Below, piece after piece: positions 8,284-14,460 of a stretch of 64,000 bases of DNA. This stretch comes from JAZKAR01 sp040389065 (lineage in GTDB: Bacteria > Pseudomonadota > Gammaproteobacteria > Burkholderiales > Casimicrobiaceae), in NCBI GenBank assembly GCA_040389065.1, contig JAZKAR010000014.1:50281-114280 (forward strand), written 5' to 3'. Within the stretch, counting starts at the first letter, position 1; each line of letters starts with the position of its first letter. Position numbers and translations under genes: made by a program. Under the pieces are notes generated by a model. The model worked only from the letters and a program-made list of their open reading frames with translations, had not been told where the DNA came from and searched no databases.

Positions 8284-8311
8284 TATTGATATTGTTATTT
8301 ATTATCAATAG
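8284..8311. promoter_or_regulatory. Inverted repeat, candidate operator
   Basis: TATTGATA (8284-8291) and TATCAATA (8303-8310) form a perfect 8-bp inverted repeat upstream of the minus-strand operon starting at 8255. The 20-bp stretch at 8292-8311 matches 46648-46667 at 18 of 20 positions, where it lies upstream of the tra operon and the gene at 46891. Confidence 0.4.
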
Positions 8312-8362
8312 TTTATTTTATTTTTTGTTGTGGATAAAAGTAAAAGTTAAATTTTGGTTTTA

Positions 8363-8510
8363 TTTTCGCGCCCACGAAAATGTGAATGCTGATGGAAAAC
8401 TTTAATCTTATCCACGGCCTGAACCTGTGGGAAACCTGACCGCAACCCTTTGGTTTGCAGGAGGCAGGTTTTCCACAGGCAGCGCAAGGCGCTGAGGCAG
8501 TGGGTAAGAT
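8363..8510. repeat. Multi-arm secondary-structure element
   Basis: An outer stem pairs ATCTTATCCAC (8405-8415) with GTGGGTAAGAT (8500-8510). Inside are a long arm CCTGTGGGAAACCTG/CAGGTTTTCCACAGG (8424-8438 with 8465-8479) and a perfect hairpin CAGCGC-AAG-GCGCTG (8480-8494). A further hairpin TTTTCG/CGAAAA (8363-8380) precedes it. No gene overlaps. It could be a single-strand initiation (ssi/primosome) site, an ssDNA promoter, or a 5' leader for the minus-strand operon at 8255. Confidence 0.5.
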
Positions 8511-8614
8511 GGATTTAGTGCAGGTAAGGTGAATTCAAAAGAGTGTTAGAAGCGTTTACCACAATAATAAGTAACTAATTTCCATAGTAAACATGTTTCA
8601 TAACATTGAAAGCT

Positions 8615-9043
8615 TTATGCAGCAACAACTCCTAATTTTGATACACCTTTAATAACTTCGTCAGTTACAGTAATTAATGCCATCAGCAGCGATTCTTCAA
8701 CATCAATATGACCTTCATACTCTGCTAAATTTCTTTTTTTATGCGCTTGATCTAATATGCGCCATTGGTCGGATGGTAAGCCAATAGTATGTATAAGACA
8801 CTGGAATACAAGGTAACGGTTTTCAGAGCGGTATCCATGCCAACGCAACGCAGCAAGGGATAAGGCATGTGCTGCATTATAGGCAAGGTCAAACCGGCTT
8901 TCAGGACTCATGTCAGAATATTTTTTTGCGTCATTTAAACGGACAGTACCTGAATGGAGTAAATTATTAAACTCTGACTGCGTGCCTGGCTCAGCTTTTA
9001 ATTGGTTGATACGTACTAGGTTATCTAGTTCAGGTAATGGCAT
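8615..9043 (-). CDS. HEPN-domain protein of a HEPN/MNT toxin-antitoxin pair
   Basis: 142 residues. All-helical pattern with DLAYNAAHALSLAALRWHGYRS and a C-terminal HKKRNLAEYEG segment typical of HEPN domains. The usual R-x4-6-H RNase motif is here RNLAEY, so the His is replaced, as in some HEPN subfamilies; ribonuclease activity cannot be assumed. In type VII pairs the HEPN protein is usually the toxin and the MNT enzyme silences it by nucleotidylation of a Tyr. It overlaps the upstream MNT gene by 14 bp, so translation is likely coupled. Confidence 0.8.
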   Translation of the reverse strand: MPLPELDNLVRINQLKAEPGTQSEFNNLLHSGTVRLNDAKKYSDMSPESRFDLAYNAAHALSLAALRWHGYRSENRYLVFQCLIHTIGLPSDQWRILDQAHKKRNLAEYEGHIDVEESLLMALITVTDEVIKGVSKLGVVAA

Positions 9044-9686
9044 TTATATCTCCAATAAGTGCAATAATTTTTCCATTAAGCACTTTATTTAAGAATGGAT
9101 TTTCATTATTCTTTCTTTTTACAAACTCTTCTTTTGTATATAAGGTTGGATTGATTTTTCTTCCTAATTGCGGTTCAATGGGACTCACTACTGAAAATAT
9201 TTCACCAAGTGTTAGCTGGTCAGAAATAATCATAAGATCAATATCGCTTGCAGCATGGGTTTCTCCCTTTGCAACCGACCCATATAAAAGCGCGCAATGA
9301 ATGTTTGGTGCTAATGGAGATAAGGCGTGCTTAAGTAGGTCTGAGATACCGAAAGTTTTAGTAACAATACTTCGTAACTCTTGAAAAATAGGAGCTTGAG
9401 AATTAGCCTGGTAATGCTTTTGGTTACCTACTGTGGTTGTAATGAGTAATCCGCTTTGTAGTAACCGCATTAACTCGCGCTGCACTGCTCCTGAGCCTGA
9501 GCCTGTAAGGCCAATGAGTTCTCTTGCATAAAAACTACGTTCTGCCTGACCAAATAATATGGCGAGTAAGCGCTGCTGAGTAGATGTAAATAGAGCGTCA
9601 GCGAAACCTAAATTTTTAATAGGTTCCGTTGTGCTAGTTGATAAATGCGAATCAGCATTCAATGAATTTTGTAGTTTTGTTCCCAT
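9030..9686 (-). CDS. HTH plus minimal nucleotidyltransferase (MNT) protein
   Basis: 218 residues from the ATG at 9686. Residues about 20-85 form a winged-helix DNA-binding domain (FTSTQQRLLAILFG, FYARELIGLTGSGSGAVQREL). Residues about 130-160 carry the MNT motif GSVAKGE...SDIDLM. The family antitoxin transfers nucleotides to its HEPN partner; the wHTH suggests autoregulation. A longer frame reaches 9755, but the promoter TTGCCT-17-TATAGT with two palindromes lies inside that extension, so I choose the ATG at 9686, which would be nearly leaderless. Confidence 0.8.
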   Translation of the reverse strand: MGTKLQNSLNADSHLSTSTTEPIKNLGFADALFTSTQQRLLAILFGQAERSFYARELIGLTGSGSGAVQRELMRLLQSGLLITTTVGNQKHYQANSQAPIFQELRSIVTKTFGISDLLKHALSPLAPNIHCALLYGSVAKGETHAASDIDLMIISDQLTLGEIFSVVSPIEPQLGRKINPTLYTKEEFVKRKNNENPFLNKVLNGKIIALIGDINAIT

Positions 9687-9722
9687 ATTGGGAACTATAG
9701 CACCCATTATGGGAACAGGCAA
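9679..9722 (-). promoter_or_regulatory. Promoter with embedded operators of the MNT/HEPN operon
   Basis: On the minus strand: -35 TTGCCT (9722-9717), a 17-nt spacer filled by the imperfect palindrome GTTCCCATAATGGGTGC (9716-9700), -10 TATAGT (9699-9694), then the palindrome GTTCCCAATATGGGAAC (9695-9679) that contains the ATG at 9686. A repressor on either site would block RNA polymerase. The expected transcription start (about 9687) is at or next to the start codon. Confidence 0.65.
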
Positions 9723-9886
9723 TGGCGTGCAATTGTTAAAGGCAGCTTCTTTCAAAACACTATCATTTTATGGGACAACTTGGATAGTTGGCTTTTCTAT
9801 TCATGTTTTCTGAGAGTTACTGGCGGCTGATGGCATAGCTGCTAGGTTTACCGCAAATACAGAATTTACATTTGTTATTTATTAAA

Positions 9887-10183
9887 TTACGAAAAATTCT
9901 TTACTGAGTTATCTGTCAAATCCCAAAGTGTACCCTGCCAATTACTAATAACACCTTCTTCATTACATGAATTACATTGCCAGGCAATGTGTTCCGTATG
10001 GCTCACTACAGAGGTTACATGGCTGCCACAAATAAAACAGCATGAATTAGCCGTTTTAGTACTAGAAAATGTGGAAGCAGCAATCAGCGAACCAATAAAT
10101 TCAGCAAATTTCAAATCAGGTTTACTCTTGAGAGCAATAGCTCCTTTAGTGTCTAGAAAGTGTCGTATATCAGTAAACAACAT
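9887..10183 (-). CDS. Small zinc-ribbon-like protein
   Basis: 98 residues. CCFICGSH (about residues 48-55) and WQCNSCNEEG (about 69-78) give two CxxC pairs expected to bind zinc; a GTLWDL motif follows. I recall similar short proteins with a final W-Q-G-T-L-W-D-L stretch in proteobacterial accessory regions, without known function. It is a single minus-strand gene between the MNT gene and the pseudogene at 10211. Confidence 0.6.
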   Translation of the reverse strand: MLFTDIRHFLDTKGAIALKSKPDLKFAEFIGSLIAASTFSSTKTANSCCFICGSHVTSVVSHTEHIAWQCNSCNEEGVISNWQGTLWDLTDNSVKNFS

Positions 10184-10210
10184 GTTACATTAATTATTTC
10201 TCTTAAATCA

Positions 10211-10459
10211 TTATTCAGCGAAAGGATTTTTAACTTCTTTCGTTGGCTTTAAAGCTAATTTATTCGGTAATTTTTCGTTTTTAAACGCAATAACAATTTC
10301 ATCTTAAATAGTTTTTAATGATTCTGCTTTTTTTAGCCCTTCCTTGTCACGAGTAAGTTCTAGATTACCAAAAATAGATATTTTATCGTCTGCAGACTCG
10401 ATATTTAGTTCCTCTATCGTCGTCGCTTCATTGGAAAAAGGTGTAATAACAGTCTTCAT
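10211..10459 (-). pseudogene. Small plasmid gene with an in-frame TAA
   Basis: The minus-strand frame from ATG at 10459 runs 51 codons (MKTVITPFSNEATTIEELNI...), meets a TAA at 10306-10304, and continues in the same frame for 31 codons to a TAA at 10211 with sensible coding (DEIVIAFKNEKLPNKLAL...). A good ribosome site (AAGGAATAAC) precedes it. The 3' end is duplicated at 6592-6650. Either a recent nonsense mutation or a truncated 51-residue product. The family is a small plasmid protein of unknown role. Confidence 0.6.
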
Positions 10460-10621
10460 TGTTATTCCTTATTTTTGCAAAAAAGCCAGTAATACAAATT
10501 TTTAGACTTTCCCCAAATCAAAACATACTAACTCCTTTATAGCAAGCACTTAAAATTTTGGTGATGGGTAACAGCTTTAAAAAAATCATCATTTATTATA
10601 ATAATCAAATCAATTACTTAA

Positions 10622-10840
10622 TCAAGGCTTGAGTAACTCCCAAGTTTCTACATTCAATGCTGCAGAAATTTTATCAAGGCTATCAACGGTAATGCTGCTT
10701 TCCGCACGCTCGACAGTTCCTATATACGTTCTATGTAATTTACTTAAATCTGCAAGCTCTTCTTGAGATACATTTTTTTGTAGACGTATAGCTCGTACAT
10801 TTTGCGCAACTATTTTTCTAGATGGAATTTTCATACACAT
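10622..10840 (-). CDS. XRE-family transcriptional regulator
   Basis: 72 residues, almost entirely one helix-turn-helix domain: VRAIRLQKNVSQEELADLSKLHRTYIGTVERAESSITVDSLDKISAALNV. This is the classic Cro/CI/XRE fold; such short proteins repress themselves and a neighbour. Three phased ATTAATAGA repeats lie in the divergent region between it and the gene at 10984, a likely target. The frame starts at 10840; an in-frame ATG two codons later (10834) is also possible. Confidence 0.85.
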   Translation of the reverse strand: MCMKIPSRKIVAQNVRAIRLQKNVSQEELADLSKLHRTYIGTVERAESSITVDSLDKISAALNVETWELLKP

Positions 10841-10897
10841 ACTTAGTTATTTCAAACCAAGAATCATCCCTGCATGATGACTATTCATCTACAGCAT

Positions 10898-10937
10898 ATT
10901 AATAGACATATTATTAATAGACAGACTATTAATAGAG
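10898..10937. repeat. Three 15-bp-phased ATTAATAGA repeats (candidate XRE operator)
   Basis: ATTAATAGAC at 10898 and 10913 and ATTAATAGAG at 10928, spacing exactly 15 bp. Each contains the palindromic core TATTAATA or ATTAAT. They lie between the divergent XRE gene and the gene at 10984. Confidence 0.55.
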
Positions 10938-10983
10938 TTGTAAGATAAGACCATTGTTTAAATAATTAAGAAGGAAGTGCAAA

Positions 10984-11715
10984 GTGAACAGTTTTGCTTT
11001 TTTTTTAATCACGATACTAGCTGCTTCTTTAGCCTACTCAGATGAAGGAATGATGAGTCGATATAAGCTGCAAGTAAACCAAGCCAAAAATTACGATCTT
11101 AGAGATTACGATACTTTTATAAAAAAAGAATTCAGACCACAATTAAATAAAAATAAAGAGCACTTCACTATCAAAATTACTCGATCAAATGATAAAGGCG
11201 ATCAAAGTATCCTTATTAAATTTGATGCGCAAACATATATTATTGAAAAAATAAATAATCAGATTGTTTTAAGTGAACTAAAACAATATTCTGATTCAGG
11301 ACTGGTATTAGAATTAAAACAACTAACAAAAGCGTTCGATATAGCTTTTAATGAAGATTTTTCAAGCGCAGATAAAAAGGAAGAAAAACAAAATGCGTTA
11401 AAATTTTTATCATTTATTTTTTCTGATGCTGCACGATTTTCAGATATTAATGATGTAGTTAATAAATTATTAACAAAAAACTGTAACTATCAGCGATCAG
11501 ATTACATAAATCTAATTCGTAGTTGGAGAAGGCAATCTGAATATGTTAATTTTTATAATAATAAAATAGATAATTTTTATTTAGGAGGGCCGAATTGTAA
11601 TTTTGGAACGCGTTATTGTTTAGTATCCCCTATCACTCATGAGCAGGTAGAGAAATTTAGTGCATTGAAAGAGAGCAGCAATGAAAAACTATTGCCTATA
11701 GACCGATGCAACTAA
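10984..11715 (+). CDS. Exported protein of unknown function
   Basis: 243 residues from GTG at 10984, preceded by AGAAGGAAGTG. A signal peptide covers about residues 1-19 (ending LAYS). The mature part is charged and mixed alpha/beta, with a Cys-rich end (NCNYQRSD, GPNCNFGTRYCL, DRCN) that could form disulfides. No domain recognised. It is divergent from the XRE gene and may be under its control; 11738 follows after 22 bp. Confidence 0.65.
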   Translation: MNSFAFFLITILAASLAYSDEGMMSRYKLQVNQAKNYDLRDYDTFIKKEFRPQLNKNKEHFTIKITRSNDKGDQSILIKFDAQTYIIEKINNQIVLSELKQYSDSGLVLELKQLTKAFDIAFNEDFSSADKKEEKQNALKFLSFIFSDAARFSDINDVVNKLLTKNCNYQRSDYINLIRSWRRQSEYVNFYNNKIDNFYLGGPNCNFGTRYCLVSPITHEQVEKFSALKESSNEKLLPIDRCN

Positions 11716-11737
11716 AAATCTCAAAGGGTTCTAGGTT

Positions 11738-12022
11738 ATGAACAATGATTCACATACTAATGTTTTAATAGATGAAGAAAATTGCAATCGTAATAGCAAT
11801 TTTCCAGATAAAATTTCTACTAAAGTCCAATTAGATATTCTTGTTCGTTTGCTGATACGAACGCAATCTATATTGTGCGCTATCATTTCTGATGGTCAAG
11901 ACGGCGAAACGTCTTTTAAAATGAAGCATGAAATAGTGATTGAAGCATTGCTTATCGTTAAAATCAAACTAGAAGAAGTTGAGCAATTAGCTTACCAGCT
12001 ATCTCAACAAATAAAAGATTAA
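11738..12022 (+). CDS. Small soluble protein of unknown function
   Basis: 94 residues. An Asn/Asp-rich N-terminus is followed by helices (VQLDILVRLLIRTQSILCAII, EALLIVKIKLEEVEQLAYQLSQ) that could form a helical hairpin. No domain recognised. It follows the exported-protein gene by 22 bp in the same direction, so they are probably co-transcribed. Confidence 0.55.
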   Translation: MNNDSHTNVLIDEENCNRNSNFPDKISTKVQLDILVRLLIRTQSILCAIISDGQDGETSFKMKHEIVIEALLIVKIKLEEVEQLAYQLSQQIKD

Positions 12023-12170
12023 ATAGCTAAAATCATAAAAATAATTAGTAATGCCGTAGCACATCATTATATATCTCCTTCCCCCGCCTTCCCCAAGCTT
12101 TACTTGAAGAGGGAGCTTTTATTTTGAACTTCTTATTTCTCCATCTTTCCCATCATCAGGCGGTGCCAAG

Positions 12171-12440
12171 CAGCGAATGCTCCGCTACTCAGTTTTCATT
12201 ACAAGCAGCTTTCGCGGCATAAACGGCACCTCCCTACGGGCTTCCCTCCCATTATTCCACGACCACTTGCAATGAATCCCTATTGAGTAGCGCTTCATAT
12301 CGCTGGGGCATACGACTGATGACGGAAAAGATTTGTTGGAGTAATAAGATTTTCAAAATAAAAGGAAAGTCTTAGAAATAAGGCTCCAACGAATCAAGAA
12401 AAGAAATTTTTAAAACATAGATTCAATAGGAATTAATCAC
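12171..12440 (+). promoter_or_regulatory. Structured leader 2, upstream of ardC
   Basis: Same two-domain fold as leader 1 (5-261). Domain one: CAGCGA (12171-12176) with TCGCTG (12300-12305), CGCTACTCA (12183-12191) with TGAGTAGCG (12284-12292), TTCATTACAAG (12195-12205) with CTTGCAATGAA (12266-12276, one mismatch). Domain two: GTTGGAG (12335-12341) with CTCCAAC (12384-12390), AAGATTTTC (12346-12354) with GAAAGTCTT (12365-12373). Compared with leader 1, TGAAG/CTTCA became TGGAG/CTCCA, a compensatory change. The preceding 12023-12170 holds no gene. Confidence 0.65.
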
Positions 12441-13307
12441 ATGAAAATAGATATTTATACCGAAATTACAAACGAGATCATTAACATTATTGAAGCAGGT
12501 CAGGCTACACACGGTTGTGTGTGGGACAAAGGCGCAAGTGGTTTACCTGTCAATCATGGCACTAAACAAAACTATTCAGGAATAAACGTGCTTTTGCTTT
12601 GGAATTCAGCTTTTAAACAAAGTTTTACGAGTAGTCACTGGTTAACGTATAAACAGGCGCAAGAATTGGGAGGAAAGGTTAAAAAAGGCAGTAAAGGAAC
12701 GCCATGTATTTTTTTCAATCACATGAAAAAGGAATCTAAAACCAACCCCGACGAAATTGAGCGTATCCCCTTTATCAAGCCTTTTACTGTGTTTAATCTG
12801 GATCAAATTGACGGATTAGAGCAAGAGGAAACCCCACAAAATTATTTTAATCATGAAGCATCAGAAAACCTATTAAAACATAGTGGTGCAAAAATTATTG
12901 AGTTAGGCACCAGAGCTTGTTATGTACCCTCTAAAGATACGATCTTTATGCCTGAGCGTCATCTATTTACAGATGAAAAAGACTTTTACAGCGTGGCATT
13001 TCATGAACTCACTCACTGGACGGGTGCAAAAAAACGTTTAAACCGTGATTTTTCAGGGCGTTTCGGTTCAGAAAGCTATGCTTTTGAAGAGCTTATTGCG
13101 GAGCTTGGCGCATCATTTCTATGTTCAGATCATGGTTTCACTGCAAAAACCTTACCCGACCATGCAGGCTATTTGGAAAGCTGGTTAAAGGTACTTAAAA
13201 ACGATAAAAAAGCTATTTTTACTGCTGCCAGCCAAGCATCAAAAGCCCATGCATTTATAAAAAATGCCATTGCAAAATCAGAAAACGCGCAGCGATTAGC
13301 CGCGTAA
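12441..13307 (+). CDS. ardC: ArdC-family antirestriction protein
   Basis: 288 residues, close to the usual ArdC/TraC1-N length. The N-terminal ssDNA-binding domain (about 1-130) shows NYSGINVLLLWNSAF, SSHWLTYKQAQELGGKVKKGSKG and FTVFNLDQIDGL. The C-terminal zincin-like domain (about 140-285) carries HELTHWTG (His189, Glu190, His193) and a downstream FEELIAELGASFLC with the third ligand Glu. ArdC-type proteins protect incoming plasmid DNA against restriction. It lies in the leading region, its template is the predicted transferred strand, and a structured leader precedes it. Identity is firm; activity is inferred. Confidence 0.9.
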   Translation: MKIDIYTEITNEIINIIEAGQATHGCVWDKGASGLPVNHGTKQNYSGINVLLLWNSAFKQSFTSSHWLTYKQAQELGGKVKKGSKGTPCIFFNHMKKESKTNPDEIERIPFIKPFTVFNLDQIDGLEQEETPQNYFNHEASENLLKHSGAKIIELGTRACYVPSKDTIFMPERHLFTDEKDFYSVAFHELTHWTGAKKRLNRDFSGRFGSESYAFEELIAELGASFLCSDHGFTAKTLPDHAGYLESWLKVLKNDKKAIFTAASQASKAHAFIKNAIAKSENAQRLAA

Positions 13308-13330
13308 TCGTTTAATAAAGGAGTATAAAA

Positions 13331-13606
13331 ATGAAATTCTCTTTAGGTAAACTTGTTATTACACCTGATGCATTAAGCACATTAGAGGAAGCCAATCAAC
13401 GCCCTTTTGATTTTGTTGAGAGACATATTAAAGGTGATTGGGGCGATATGTGCGAAGATGATAAACAATCTAATGAAGAGGCTATTTTAGAAGGCAGAAG
13501 AATTATGAGTGCTTATAAGATTAATCCAGAACAAGAAGAAAAAGTATGGATTATTACAGAGGCAGATAGGAGCAGTACAACTATTTTGTTACCTTCGGAG
13601 TATTAG
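13331..13606 (+). CDS. Small acidic plasmid protein
   Basis: 91 residues. MKFSLGKLVITPDALSTLE opens it; ending KVWIITEADRSSTTILLPSEY. The pattern of a short N-terminal statement on G-K-L-V-I-T-P-x-A and an EADRSST near the end is familiar from small proteins next to ArdC on plasmids, with no known function. AAAGGAGTAT gives a strong ribosome site. It follows ardC by 23 bp and ends before hairpin cluster B. Confidence 0.65.
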   Translation: MKFSLGKLVITPDALSTLEEANQRPFDFVERHIKGDWGDMCEDDKQSNEEAILEGRRIMSAYKINPEQEEKVWIITEADRSSTTILLPSEY

Positions 13607-13631
13607 ATAGAGTTAAGTGATTTAATGTATG

Positions 13632-13760
13632 GCAGTTCTCATTTCATGAGAGCTGCTAGATTTTAAGCCGCTTCTTGTGGGGCTAACGCCCCCCGACTGC
13701 TCAGACCCGTTGCTACGCAACCCAGCCCGTCATCCCCCCGATAGAGCGGCAATGCCGCTG
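13632..13760 (+). repeat. Hairpin cluster B, after the ardC operon
   Basis: Hairpins GCAG-CTCAT/ATGAG-CTGC (about 13632-13656), GGGGC-TAAC-GCCCC, GTTGC-TAC-GCAAC and AGCGGCA/TGCCGCT. It is homologous to cluster A (1923-2045), with compensatory arm changes and a shared TTTTAAGCCG block. Confidence 0.6.
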
Positions 13761-13830
13761 ATAAAAAAGGGTATTTTGATTTCAAAATCTTATGATAAGA
13801 TATTGAAATTATCTGTTTTTTTGTGTTGAT

Positions 13831-14244
13831 ATACGTAAATTTTTATTTGTATTGCTTGCTTCTCTACCGTTGACATCATTTAGTCAAAGTGTAGTAACCG
13901 ATCTTGTGCGGCTTCCTATTTTTTGCGATGTGGCAGGTAGTTATAAAGGAACCTATGCAGGTGGTGGAACGTGGAGTGCTACCGTTGATCCTTATACTGG
14001 ATTAGTGGGTGCTTCCATTAAGGCTTCAAATAATATGACCTTTACTACAGGCAACGTACATAAAGTAAAAGACAGTACCGTATTTTCTCTTAATTTACCC
14101 GATGGCTCGGCATGGCGCGGAAAATTTATTCTCTCTAAAGAGGCTGTGCAGTTATCAGGGAATAAGGTTGATTTTGAGTCCGTTGGAACATTTGAAGCGA
14201 AAAGAGAGACTTACCCAAGTAATACGTGTTTTTCTAATCAATAG
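13831..14244 (+). CDS. Small secreted protein, paralogue of 4171-4611; start codon possibly lost
   Basis: The mature part (LVRLPIFCDVAGSYKGTYAGG, SAWRGKF, FESVGTFEA) matches the protein at 4171. The frame opens RKFLFVLLASLPLTSFSQS, a typical signal peptide, but the codon where Met would be expected (13831) is ATA. The first canonical start is TTG at 13852, which would give a shortened signal. No ribosome site is visible for either. It may be expressed poorly, or be an early pseudogene. Confidence 0.6.
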   Translation: MRKFLFVLLASLPLTSFSQSVVTDLVRLPIFCDVAGSYKGTYAGGGTWSATVDPYTGLVGASIKASNNMTFTTGNVHKVKDSTVFSLNLPDGSAWRGKFILSKEAVQLSGNKVDFESVGTFEAKRETYPSNTCFSNQ

Positions 14245-14256
14245 TATTTCAAATAA

Positions 14257-14344
14257 TGGAGTGATTGCAGCAGCAATGACTCCAGCCGTTAGGAGATCAG
14301 CAGATCGTATAGCGGCATAGGGTTTTGACAGCAGACAAAACCCT
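14257..14344. terminator. Hairpins between convergent genes, probable bidirectional terminator
   Basis: TGGAGTGATTGC/GCAATGACTCCA (14257-14284, one mismatch) and AGGGTTTTG-N8-CAAAACCCT (14319-14344, perfect 9-bp stem). They lie between the plus-strand gene ending at 14244 and the minus-strand gene ending at 14461. A weaker CTCTC/GAGAG hairpin follows at about 14351-14367. Confidence 0.55.
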
Positions 14345-14460
14345 AAATGCTCTCATTTTTAGAGAGTTGCGTTAGTATTTATCAGTCTAAAACTTTAACA
14401 AGAGCAAATAATAATATTGCTATTCATTTGCTCTTGTAATGGTATCGCATGAAAAATATA

